Assembly: GCA_031264715.1 (NCBI GenBank)
Contig: JAISDP010000109.1
Span: forward strand, 1-21,618
Length of the DNA stretch: 21,618 nucleotides
Origin: Bacteroidales bacterium
Lineage (GTDB): Bacteria; Bacteroidota; Bacteroidia; Bacteroidales; UBA4181
Reading direction: 5' to 3'
Part shown: positions 1 through 9,300 of the stretch, piece after piece
Numbering within the stretch: position 1 is the stretch's first letter
How the letters are laid out: each line of letters begins with the position of its first letter
The notes under the pieces: model-generated
Seen by the model: the letters and a program-made list of their open reading frames with translations, nothing else
Told to the model about the DNA's origin: nothing
Database searches by the model: none
Made by a program: the position numbers and the translations under genes

Positions 1-1928
1 ACCACTTCATACTCAAATGTTGTATAAGAAAGTCCGAAGCCAAAGGGATAAGACACTTGTTTATTAAATGTATCGAAATATCTGTAACCAACATAGATTC
101 CTTCTTCGTAATTGGTGTAATCTATATCTTTTACCAATTCTTTTAATCCGTCGTCGTTTCTTGGCCCATAACCGAACCCTTGTGGTTCATAATTGGATGG
201 GAAATTCAAATCTGAAGGGGAATCTCCGTAGCTAACAGGAAAAGTCATAGGTAATTTACCTGATGGATTTACCTTTCCACTCAGTATATCAACCATGCTG
301 TTCCCGGCTTGTTCACCTGGTTGCCACGCACAAAGGATAGCATCCGCCTGATCTTTCCAGGAAGCTGTTTCTATCGGGCTACAGATGTTCAGAATTACAA
401 CAATATTCTTTCCTACAGAACGATAAGCTTTACTGACGGAGACGATAAGTTCTGTTTCTGCTGCTGTCAGATTAAATTCTGCTTCAGTTCGGTCTGTTAC
501 TTCTCCTGATGTTCTGCCAATAGTAATAATAGCCAAATCATTATTCTTGGCTTCATTATTCAGTTCTTCTGTAGAATGAACCATCTCTGCTGCCCGCGCC
601 GGAGGACGCAATGAAAATGGAGGTCTCCCATTTGGGAAAAGACGTTTTTCTTCATCAGCCAGATGTTTTCTATAACGCCCTAACATATCTTTATCTACTG
701 TATAACCGGCTTTGCGTAATCCTTCAATCAATGATACTGTATACCGGCCGGTTCCCGTTCCGCCAAATCCAACTCCACCGGGAATGATATCATAAGAGCT
801 TGCTCCATACAATGCTACATTTTTCACATGGTCGCCAAAAGGCAAAGCATCCCTGTTATTTCTCAGAAGAACCATTCCTTCTGCAGCGGTTTCCCTGTCT
901 AATCGGGCATGGCTCTTCAAGTCAGGTTCATTCGAATAGTTATATCCTGCAAAACTTAAGCTTTTTACAACCATCTCCAACACTCTTTTTACGTTTCTGT
1001 CAATAATAGATTCGGATAATTCTCCGTTTTGTACAGCTTTCAATATAGTTTCATATTGTCTGTCTTGCCCGGGCTGCATCATATCGTTTCCTGCTTTCAT
1101 GGAAACGACGGCGTCCGTACCCGCATTCCAGTCGGAAATAACAAGCCCTTCATACCCCCATTCATCGCGCAGAATTGTTTCGGTTAGTTCTACATTCTCA
1201 CAGGTATATAATCCGTTAAGCTTGTTATAAGCCGTCATAACTGTCCAGGGTCTCGATTCTTTAATGGCTATCTCAAACCCTTTCAGATAAATTTCGCGCA
1301 AGGCACGTTGACTGACACGAGAATCATTCGCATTTCGGTTAGATTCCTGATTATTTGCCATAAAGTGTTTTATAGATGTTCCGGCGCCTGTACTTTGAAC
1401 TCCATTGATATAAGCCGTAGCTATCTTACCGGTAATAACCGGATCCTCCGAATAATATTCATGATTTCTGCCACATAATACATTACGATGTATATTAACA
1501 CCCGGAGCCAGTAGTATGTCCAATCCATATTCCTTTATCTCTATCCCAATCGCTTTCCCGATCGCATAAGCTACATCCACATCCCAGGAAGATGCAACTG
1601 TTATCCCGGAAGGGAACTCCGTTGTATAGTAATTGTGACTGTCATATTCCCTTTGTGCATTCATTCGAACGCCAAAAGGGCCGTCTGCCATATAGACTGA
1701 AGGTATTCTCAACCTTGGAATAGCATACGTGCTACCCGCTGTACCCGGAAATTTAACATCCGGCCCCATTGCCATGCCACGTCCAATTAGCATTCGTACC
1801 TTTTCCTCCAGTGTCATTTGCGAAATAACATCATCAATATTTGATGCATTCAATTTAACCTGAGCTGTGAGGGATACGGCATGGCTGCAACAGACAGCCA
1901 CGCCGATTAATAAATTTGCAAATCTCAT
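1..1928 (-). CDS. Secreted glycoside hydrolase family 3 (beta-glucosidase/beta-xylosidase type), 3' end outside window
   Basis: The frame stays open from ATG at 1928 to the left edge (642 codons), so the C-terminus is missing. It opens with a signal peptide (about residues 1-23, ending LTAQ). The GH3 TIM-barrel follows: DGPFGVR with Asp82, a KHF motif at 187-189, and VISDW with the likely nucleophile Asp266. The second alpha/beta domain has RTSGEVTDR, where Glu476 fits the general acid/base. The last visible residues (YPFGFGLSYTTFEY) are the usual entry to the fibronectin-III-like C-terminal domain. By family knowledge it would remove terminal beta-linked sugars (glucose, xylose or similar) from oligosaccharides, probably in the periplasm. 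It starts 20 bases after the esterase stop and so is probably co-transcribed with it. Sugar specificity cannot be read from the sequence. No PA14 insert is obvious. Confidence 0.93.
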   Translation of the reverse strand, partial: MRFANLLIGVAVCCSHAVSLTAQVKLNASNIDDVISQMTLEEKVRMLIGRGMAMGPDVKFPGTAGSTYAIPRLRIPSVYMADGPFGVRMNAQREYDSHNYYTTEFPSGITVASSWDVDVAYAIGKAIGIEIKEYGLDILLAPGVNIHRNVLCGRNHEYYSEDPVITGKIATAYINGVQSTGAGTSIKHFMANNQESNRNANDSRVSQRALREIYLKGFEIAIKESRPWTVMTAYNKLNGLYTCENVELTETILRDEWGYEGLVISDWNAGTDAVVSMKAGNDMMQPGQDRQYETILKAVQNGELSESIIDRNVKRVLEMVVKSLSFAGYNYSNEPDLKSHARLDRETAAEGMVLLRNNRDALPFGDHVKNVALYGASSYDIIPGGVGFGGTGTGRYTVSLIEGLRKAGYTVDKDMLGRYRKHLADEEKRLFPNGRPPFSLRPPARAAEMVHSTEELNNEAKNNDLAIITIGRTSGEVTDRTEAEFNLTAAETELIVSVSKAYRSVGKNIVVILNICSPIETASWKDQADAILCAWQPGEQAGNSMVDILSGKVNPSGKLPMTFPVSYGDSPSDLNFPSNYEPQGFGYGPRNDDGLKELVKDIDYTNYEEGIYVGYRYFDTFNKQVSYPFGFGLSYTTFEYEV

Positions 1929-1943
1929 AAAATTTTTATTATA

Positions 1944-1949
1944 CTCCTT
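1944..1949 (-). promoter_or_regulatory. Ribosome binding site of the GH3 gene
   Basis: AAGGAG on the minus strand lies 15 bases before the ATG at 1928 and overlaps the last base of the esterase stop codon. It supports the chosen start and translation from a shared mRNA. The spacing is longer than usual, and most genes in this window have only A-rich leaders. Confidence 0.5.
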
Positions 1950-3142
1950 TATTTAAACAACATTGGTGCAAATTCCGTCAGATAAATACGCCAGTTTTTC
2001 CAGATATGACCGCCGTCCGATTCGCGGTAAACATACGGATACCCTTTTTCATCCAGTATTGTGCGATAATCGGTGTTCGCCTGGAATAAAAAGTCGGTGT
2101 TGCCGATAGCAATCCAGTATAGCTTGGGCTTTTTAGCAAACTGTGTTTGCAGCTTCCCTTCCGTATTCTTATAAATCTCCGACTGAGCATTTTCGTTCGG
2201 CATAATGGCGGCAGAAAACAGCCCGACATAATCAAACAAATCAGGATACTGCTTGGAAATATGCATGGAATGGAAGCCTCCCATCGAAAGCCCTGCAATG
2301 GCTCGGTTTTTCTTCTCTTTTTTCACGCGGTAATTGCTTTCTATAAACTTTATCACGTCGGGGAATGCCTTTTCAAAATCACCGTCCATGCGGGTATCAC
2401 CCATAAACGATGGTTTGTACATGCCTTTGGGCGATTCGCCCGGAGCAGCTTGCTGACCGGCATTGCCGTTTGTCATCACCACAATCATGGGTTTCGCCTT
2501 TCCCTGCGCAATCAGGTTATCGAGTATTTGCGAAGTACGCCCGAGGGCTATCCACGCTTCTTCGTCACCGCCGGCGCCATGCAACAGATAGAATACCGGA
2601 TATGTCTCCTTACTTTGTTCGTAGCCGGGAGGCGTATAAATCGTTACCCGCCTGTCCATGTTCAACGCCGGACTGTTGTACCAGCGACGGGCCACGGTTC
2701 CGTGCGGCACATCATTCACACTGAACAAATCGGCTATTCCTCCTTTAATAAGGAAGATATTCGTTACCGACGCCACATCACGGTTTAGATACACATTATT
2801 CGGATCAGGTACACGTAGTCCATCTACAATAAATGAATAACTATACAGTTCCGAAGCGAGTGGTTTGGGAGTCGTATATTCCCATACGCCTTCTTTTCCT
2901 TCTGTCAGATCAACCACGCCCGGAGCGTCGAACTGTCCGAAAGGTGTATCCGTTTTCACAGTAGGAAGAAAATCGCCGGTTAGTTGCACTTTGATGGCTT
3001 TGGGCGCCGTAAAGCGGAACGTAACGGTGTTGTTGTCATTGATTTGGGGAGATACGATGTCTTGCCCGCCGAACAAAACCTGTTGTGCATGCGATGCGGT
3101 AAAAAGCATTATGGCAAAGGATAAAATTACTATTTTTTTCAT
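1949..3142 (-). CDS. Secreted esterase, CE1 / esterase-D family with N-terminal CBM48-like domain
   Basis: 397 residues, full length for the two-domain Bacteroidetes form. A signal peptide (1-20, ending SHAQ) is followed by an early-set/CBM48-like beta domain (about 25-130; FRFTAPKAIKVQLTGDF and WEYTTPKPL). An alpha/beta-hydrolase of the esterase D / feruloyl esterase type spans about 150-397. Visible catalytic parts are the oxyanion region YLLHGAGGDEEAW (185-197), nucleophile Ser286 in GLSMGG, probable acid Asp350 and His379 in DGGHIW. Relatives hydrolyse feruloyl or acetyl esters on xylan, and some act on other acyl esters. The enzyme would deacylate the target glycan before or alongside the GH3 enzyme. 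It lies 12 bases downstream of an orphan coding remnant and 150 bases after the lipoprotein stop, so it may still belong to the susCD operon. Acyl specificity is not readable. Confidence 0.9.
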   Translation of the reverse strand: MKKIVILSFAIMLFTASHAQQVLFGGQDIVSPQINDNNTVTFRFTAPKAIKVQLTGDFLPTVKTDTPFGQFDAPGVVDLTEGKEGVWEYTTPKPLASELYSYSFIVDGLRVPDPNNVYLNRDVASVTNIFLIKGGIADLFSVNDVPHGTVARRWYNSPALNMDRRVTIYTPPGYEQSKETYPVFYLLHGAGGDEEAWIALGRTSQILDNLIAQGKAKPMIVVMTNGNAGQQAAPGESPKGMYKPSFMGDTRMDGDFEKAFPDVIKFIESNYRVKKEKKNRAIAGLSMGGFHSMHISKQYPDLFDYVGLFSAAIMPNENAQSEIYKNTEGKLQTQFAKKPKLYWIAIGNTDFLFQANTDYRTILDEKGYPYVYRESDGGHIWKNWRIYLTEFAPMLFK

Positions 3143-3154
3143 TTCTATAATTGT

Positions 3155-3292
3155 TTAATGATTTTCTCTGAGATATTTAAAATATTCTTCCATAAGTAAG
3201 AGCTTGTCTTTATTGGGTAAATCAATCTTTTGTGGCGTGTCGCGGAACAGCAGGACGAACGGGTCAATTCTTTTATATATAACTGGGTTTTG
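3155..3292 (-). pseudogene. Probable orphan C-terminal coding remnant of an unidentified gene
   Basis: The gap between the lipoprotein and the esterase contains an open frame of 45 codons ending in TAA, with no start codon at its head. The translation is strikingly protein-like (for example DPFVLLFRDTPQKIDL and then KLLLMEEYFKYLRENH) and looks like the last helix of a larger protein. By chance or not, it is in frame with and immediately follows the TAG stop of the lipoprotein. The lipoprotein already ends at the natural edge of its repeat, so a deletion that left the tail of another operon gene is the simplest reading. I do not recognise the parent family. An internal ATG gives only 12 codons. 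Confidence 0.5.
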
Positions 3293-4717
3293 CTACTGTA
3301 AGGTGATTATGCCGATATAACTCCCTGAAATTGTACCGCTTTCGGTTGTCAGGTTGAAACTTATTCCGGCGGCGGTGACTTCAACTGTTCCACCTGTTAC
3401 GACCTCTTCCGTCACTTCGCCGTTGGTTACATTGCCCACAAAGGTTCCCATAAAGCCGGCGCCAAACAATGAAGGATAGCCCGCAAGACAGTCGCCGACG
3501 GCTGACGAGCCGTTTTCCACTACCTTATATATACCTTCGGGTAAGGAAGCCGCATCCCTGCTGAAATCAAACGACACATACTGCCCGCTACCCGTGTAGG
3601 TGTAGGTAGGGCCCATCGCCCCTTGCTCAACCGTTACGGTCAGGTCAGGGCTTGCAACTTTCAGCGTCACGGTATATCCTGTGAGACCGAACAGACTCAA
3701 GTCTACATACAAAGCGGCAAACAGGTCGAAAGACGCGCCACCGGCTGCTGAGCTTGTAGCATCCACGTAATTTATGCTCTTAACGCCGGGCAGCGCTACC
3801 GGTGCATAGAAAGGAGTTGTGATGTCCAAAATGCGAAAATCAGAACTTGTGAAATTTAACGTTCCGGAGTTATCGGTAATGGTAAGATTACCTTCAAAGA
3901 GAAACTGTTCTATCCCTTCTTCAGATATAAAATAAGAACCGCCCTTGATGATGTCCGTGCCCCAACCCAAAGCGAGTAAATCGACATACGTGCCGCGCAC
4001 CACCGCACCGTTTGCATCGCGAATTTCACCGCTAACAGGGTACGTGCCCGCCAGTGAAGCCGGGTCTTCTTCCGTTACGATTTCGAAATATGCTACCGGA
4101 ATACCCTCAGACAAAACACTGATCCTGTTCAACTGCGAACCAGGTACGGGTGTATAGGTCGCGCCGTTGTCAACCGTCCAGACGTATGGCTTTTGAACAT
4201 CCCGAGTGTAAGTGAACGCTGGTGGGTCAGCTTCAAATACAATAGTACCTGTGTACGCGATTTGGATCATCGAACCGTCCTCGAGCATCACCGTACCCCG
4301 GATGGTATAGGTTTCGCCGGCAAGTTCGACAAAGATCGTCCCGTCGATGAGTTTGAGCCTTGCATCCGACGCAACCCACCAGGTGCCGCCTGTGGCGTCG
4401 CCGGCTACGTAGTTGCCTGCTTTAGCCGCATCGCGGTTGGCAATGGTATAGTTGCCGGGAGCTAAAAAGTAATTCAAACGGTTACCTGTAAATTCTACGG
4501 AAAGGTATCGGCTACCGTCGCCGAGTTCGAGCGTAAAGGTACGGGTCGCTGCGCCTTTCTCTGAGGTCTGCGACAATACGGTGTTGAGTGAATAGTTTTC
4601 CGGCTCGGGATATTTTCCGTTTAAGGGGTCGATCGTGTTGTTTTCGCAAGAGGTAAACAGCAGTATCCATCCGGCTGTGATTACCGCATTAAAGCATGAT
4701 TTTATTGTGTGTTGCAT
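3293..4717 (-). CDS. SusE-position surface lipoprotein with three repeated beta-rich segments
   Basis: 474 residues from the ATG at 4717. This start is preferred because it places a lipoprotein signal peptide directly at the N-terminus, with lipobox LFTSC and lipidated Cys24. An upstream in-frame ATG at 4750 would add 11 polar residues and overlap the susD stop. ENN follows the Cys. The rest is almost all predicted beta strand and falls into three related segments (about 42-160, 195-296, 345-474). Each has a G-x-Y strand early and ends in a pattern like G-x-(I/L)-x-x-x-(Y/F)-x-G. There are no catalytic motifs. The gene begins 26 bases after susD. Lipoproteins here usually sit on the cell surface and bind the glycan handled by SusCD, and that role is inferred. 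I do not recognise a named family. Confidence 0.8.
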   Translation of the reverse strand: MQHTIKSCFNAVITAGWILLFTSCENNTIDPLNGKYPEPENYSLNTVLSQTSEKGAATRTFTLELGDGSRYLSVEFTGNRLNYFLAPGNYTIANRDAAKAGNYVAGDATGGTWWVASDARLKLIDGTIFVELAGETYTIRGTVMLEDGSMIQIAYTGTIVFEADPPAFTYTRDVQKPYVWTVDNGATYTPVPGSQLNRISVLSEGIPVAYFEIVTEEDPASLAGTYPVSGEIRDANGAVVRGTYVDLLALGWGTDIIKGGSYFISEEGIEQFLFEGNLTITDNSGTLNFTSSDFRILDITTPFYAPVALPGVKSINYVDATSSAAGGASFDLFAALYVDLSLFGLTGYTVTLKVASPDLTVTVEQGAMGPTYTYTGSGQYVSFDFSRDAASLPEGIYKVVENGSSAVGDCLAGYPSLFGAGFMGTFVGNVTNGEVTEEVVTGGTVEVTAAGISFNLTTESGTISGSYIGIITLQ

Positions 4718-4743
4718 GGTGTTTCTGTTTTTTAAATGATACA

Positions 4744-6300
4744 TTACCATCCCGGATTTTGTGTGATGTTCGGGTTGTTTGTCAATTCGGCCTGCGGGAA
4801 GGGCAGCAACCAGTGCCGTTCCTTGAATCCGGCTACCGAAGCGCTGTTGAGCTGTGCATACGTGACCGTTCCGTTAGGCAACAGCGTAGGCGTTTGCGTT
4901 CCCTGTGCGCTCATCTTATCGGCGATACGCCAGCGGAGCATGTCTTGGAAGCGTACGCTTTCACCACAGAGTTCAAGGCGCTTTTCGAGCATCACATCCT
5001 CCATGCTCACATTGCCTTTGGGCGGCAGTCCGGCCCGTGCGCGCACCTGATTCACATAAGTCGCTGCCTGCGCGCCGCCGCCTTTTATATGTGCTTCGGC
5101 CGCCAGCAATAATACTTCGGGATAACGCATGATGCGAATGTTATTGTGACTTCCCCCAAATACGCCTTCAACAAATTCATCGTTGGCCTTACGGCTTTTC
5201 CACATCAGGTAGCCTTCGCAACTATAAAGCGAATTAGAGGAATTTATAGCAAATCCTTTCGCTGTAAACTGCTCGTAATTTATCATTGTTTGTGTCAAAC
5301 GCAAGCCGTTGACTCCTTCTGTGGAGACAAAGGCGTCGTACAACTCCTTCTGTGGGTTGCAAAAGCCCCAGGTACCGTTGAAAATACCACTTCCTGCCGG
5401 GAGCGTCATATAGTCGGTACGCCAGCCTGTCATCAAGGCAAACAGGCTCATAGTTGTATTCTGAGGGTCACTCAGATAATTACATTCAAAAAGCGACTCG
5501 CTGTTGTTCTCATGGGTATATTGCAGGATGTTTTCATAAAGGTTGCCGGATAATAACTCATACTTCCCGGAGGCAACCACCTGGTCGAGTACGGGGATGG
5601 CATCTGCAAATTTTTCCTGAAAAATGTAAACCTTGCCGAGTAATGCTTGTGCAAACTGTTTGGTGATGCGGTAGGATGAATTGTCGTTGGCGCCCGCCTT
5701 TTCATGCAGAGCGTTGGAAGAGATGGCCTCTGTCAGGTCATTTTCCACCAGTACCCATAAGGCGGCAGGGTCGCCATTAGGCTGCTGGTATTCGTCAGGG
5801 GCCAGAATATGATCAACCAGCGGCGGGGTACCCCACATTGAGATCAGGTCGATGTAGGCTAAGGCGCGGAACACTTTGGCCTCGGCTATGGTGCGAAGCT
5901 GCACCGGCGTAGCGCCCGACACGTTTTCCAGTATCAGGTTGGCGCGATAGATCACCCCGTAGAAACTTTGGAAAGCGCCGCTTAGATAGGGATGGTCGGC
6001 ATTGAAGGTATATTCGTTCAACTGTTCATTTGGCGCATTGTCACCACGCCCCCCACCTCCGCACCAGAAGTCGTCGGAGAGGAGATTTTTCAGGAAATAG
6101 ATATTATATAAATTTCCCGAATTGGAATAATAGGCATAGACAGCCGCCAGAGCTTGTTCGGCCTCTTCGTCCGTCTTGTAGAAACCTTCAGGGGTATATG
6201 CCCCATGCTGTTCGTTGTCGAGCATATTCTCGCAAGAAACAAGTGAAAATACAGCGGCTGCGAGCAAACTTAACAGGATATTTTTCAATATTGTATTCAT
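4744..6300 (-). CDS. susD: SusD/RagB-family nutrient-binding outer membrane lipoprotein
   Basis: 518 residues, normal for the family. The lipoprotein signal (1-22) ends SLVSC with Cys23. SusD features follow: NMLDNEQHGAYTPEGFYKT, then TPR-like helices containing AEAKVFRALAYIDLISMWG, and the C-terminal IRIMRYPEVLLLAAEAHIK followed by VNQVRARAGLP, where the RYPEVLLLAAEA stretch is a hallmark. It ends with NITQNPGW, also typical. By family knowledge it caps the SusC barrel at the cell surface and delivers oligosaccharides to it. It starts 34 bases after the susC stop. The generic symbol marks family and position only. The sugar is unknown. Confidence 0.96.
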   Translation of the reverse strand: MNTILKNILLSLLAAAVFSLVSCENMLDNEQHGAYTPEGFYKTDEEAEQALAAVYAYYSNSGNLYNIYFLKNLLSDDFWCGGGGRGDNAPNEQLNEYTFNADHPYLSGAFQSFYGVIYRANLILENVSGATPVQLRTIAEAKVFRALAYIDLISMWGTPPLVDHILAPDEYQQPNGDPAALWVLVENDLTEAISSNALHEKAGANDNSSYRITKQFAQALLGKVYIFQEKFADAIPVLDQVVASGKYELLSGNLYENILQYTHENNSESLFECNYLSDPQNTTMSLFALMTGWRTDYMTLPAGSGIFNGTWGFCNPQKELYDAFVSTEGVNGLRLTQTMINYEQFTAKGFAINSSNSLYSCEGYLMWKSRKANDEFVEGVFGGSHNNIRIMRYPEVLLLAAEAHIKGGGAQAATYVNQVRARAGLPPKGNVSMEDVMLEKRLELCGESVRFQDMLRWRIADKMSAQGTQTPTLLPNGTVTYAQLNSASVAGFKERHWLLPFPQAELTNNPNITQNPGW

Positions 6301-6334
6301 CGTGTTTTGTTATTTTATAAAAGGTTAAACATGC

Positions 6335-9300
6335 TTAAAAAGTGATATTCATTCCAAGAACTATTTTCCTGGAAGCCGGATAATTGCCTTTGTCAAGCCC
6401 CATTCCCTGTCCTGTGCCTACAGTTTCGGGGTCGAAGCCGGGATAGGAAGTAAAGGTGAAGAAATCGTCAAGCGAAACATACGCCCGCACACTGCTCAGG
6501 TATATCTTGTTCAACATCGAAGAAGGAAGGGTGTATCCCAGTTGGATTTGCTTGATCTTCAGAAATGAACCGTCATAGATAAAGGCATCACTCAGCCAGT
6601 ATTTATCCTTGTCGGAGGCATTCGTGCGCGCCCTCGAAGCGCCGGTGTTGTCCGTCGTCCAGCGTTGGTCGTAAAATATTTTCAGCGTATTTGCCTGAAG
6701 GCGGTCACCACGGTTCATGCAGAGCAGTATGTCGTTGCCTTGAGCGCCGGTGGCAAAGAGTGTAAGGTCGAAACCCTTCCAGGCGCCGGTCAGCGTGAGG
6801 CCATAGGTGAAGTCGGGCATAGAGTTCCCTATCATCGTCCGGTCGTCGTCGTTGATAATGCCGTCCGGCTCGAGATCCATGAACACCGGGTCGCCCGTAG
6901 CCGGATCTATTCTTTCTACCTTGAATCCCCGGATATACCAAGCAGGATAGCCGCGCTCGAAGACTGTAATCCCTTCGTTAGTATGCACCCGTGCGCCGTT
7001 GATGCGTGGCAGCGAGAGATGGGTGGCAGTCACTTCGTTGTGCAGTGTGGCTAAATTGGCTTTGATACCATATCGAAAGTCGCCGATCCGGTCGTTCCAT
7101 CCAAGCTCCACTTCCACTCCTTTGTTCGAGATACTCCCCGCATTGATAGGTGAAGCCGTATTGCCCACGATAGTGGAAAGGGTGACGCCCGTCATGATGA
7201 GGTCTTTCGTTGTCTTGTTGAAATAATCGAATCCAAGTGTCAGGCGGTTGTTCAGGAAACGGGCGTCAAAGCCGAGGTCTAACTGTTCGGAGCGTTCCCA
7301 TCCCAAGTCCGGATTGCCCAGCACGTTGGGAAAATAAGCGTCAGTATAATTCAGTGCGTTTGTAAAAGGATATATTACCGGAGTTATTCGCGGAGGTCCG
7401 CCGGGACCGATGCTGGTGGTGGTATGTACGATAGAACTGCTCCACGTCCATGATCCTGCCAGCATTGATGGTGAACCGTTCTGTCCCCAACTGGCGCGCA
7501 GTTTGAGGAAAGATACCGCATCAAGCAGCGGTTCGAAGAAGTTCTCGTTAGACACCGCCCATCCGGCCGATACGGCAGGGAAATATCCGAAACGTTTATT
7601 CAGCGGCAAAGTGGACAGGTCGGCTCCGTCGCGGCGCAACGAGGCCTGAAAGAAATAGCGGTTGGCATAATCATAGGTCAGTCGCCCGAAAACGGAAAAC
7701 CACGACACTCTTGTTTCTTCGCCTCCTCCAACCGACCTGACGGCCGTTGGCGAAGCATAACCGGGATAAGCAAACAGCGGCTCGTCAGGGATACCCAGGT
7801 CGGTGTCGCTGCCATTGATTCTCCCCGTCACGCCGTAGTTGAAACTTTGGCGGATGGAAGAACCCAGCATGGCGTTCACATTGTGACTGCCGAAGCTTTG
7901 AGTGTAATTGGCAAAGTTTTCCCACTGGTAGCTCACCGGTGTATTGACGGAGACATCCAACGAGTTGTAGGCTTGTCTGATAGTGCCGTTGGCATAGAAG
8001 TGTTGGTTGAAGTTATAGCCGTTGGCTGTCGACAGTTCGTAACCGAAGCGCGAAGTAACGACCAACTCCTTAATTGGTTTAAAGTTGGCAAACACCGTAC
8101 CATTGACGTTGTATCCTTTGGAGACGGAATGTTTGCGACTGTCGCGCATGATAAAAGGGTTATACTGATCGCTCATTTGATAGGGAGAGAGGGAGTAATA
8201 GTTTCCGTCCTTGTCTTGATAAAGGTCTTTCAGCACGCTTTGCATATGGGGAGGAAGCTTGTCGGGTGCATAACTCACGGGGGTAAGCGGGTCAAGTTGC
8301 AACACCGACATCAGGAGGCTACCGTACTCCGATCCTTCCGCAATGTTGCGGCGTGTGTAGTATTCAACCTGGTTGTTCGTTCCTACTTCCAGCCAGGGCT
8401 TGATGTTGTAACTGCCGTTGATGGTCGCCGTGTAGCGACGGTAGCTGTCGTTGTCGCCCTTCACATAGCCGTCGTTGTCTAAGTAAGAGAGCGAAAGGTA
8501 GTAGGCTCCCGCCGCGTTACCTCCCTGAAAAGCGAGGTTGTGGCGCATCATTAAAGAAGGTTCAAAAGTCTCCCTGCTCCAGTCGGTGTTCGTTTTGAAA
8601 TCGTAGTTCTGCATGATAGCATCCATCGTAAGATATTGTGCTTCGGTCATGTAGTCGATGTATTGCTCGGCATTCATCACCTTGGGTATGCGCGCGATCG
8701 CCTGCGTAGAGGTTTGGAAATCGTAGCTGATGGAGCTCTTACCCATCGTTCCTTTTTTGGTAGTGATAAGCACCACTCCATTCCCTGCAGCAATACCGTA
8801 GATGGCTGATGAAGCAGCATCTTTGAGAACTTCCATGCTTTCGATGTCATTGGGGTCGATTCCTCCGATACCGTTCGTGGCAATACGCCCGTCCACCACA
8901 AAGAGTGGTGCAGAGCTGAAATTGGAACTCAGCCCGCGGATACGTACATCGGGCGATGAACCCGGCGCCGCCGAGCCTTGCACAATCTGTACTCCTGCAG
9001 TCTTTCCCTGCAAAGCCTGTTCAGGGCGGGTAATGGTGCGGTTGAGCATATCCTCGGCTTTCACCTGCGAAATAGCGCCTGTTACGGAACTCTTCTTTTG
9101 TACCCCGTAACCGACAATCACCACTTCATCCAAGTGTTGTGTATCTTCTACCATCGATACATTTATAACACCTTGTACGGCTGTTTTTTCTTGCGTTAAA
9201 TAGCCTACATAAGAATAGACTATTCCAACCCCATCTGTTACGTTCAGCGTATAATTCCCGTCTAAATCTGAAACTACGCCATTATTGGTGCCCTTTTCCA

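Noticed and set aside
1..1928. Lipoprotein signal in the GH3 enzyme because of the two Cys at residues 13-14
   Set aside because: The Cys pair lies inside the hydrophobic core without a proper lipobox, and a normal cleavage site follows at LTAQ.
3155..3295. Read-through or recoding of the lipoprotein TAG to give a longer protein
   Set aside because: The lipoprotein ends naturally at the close of its third repeat, no other gene here uses internal TAG, and frame agreement has a one-in-three chance. A deletion remnant is simpler.
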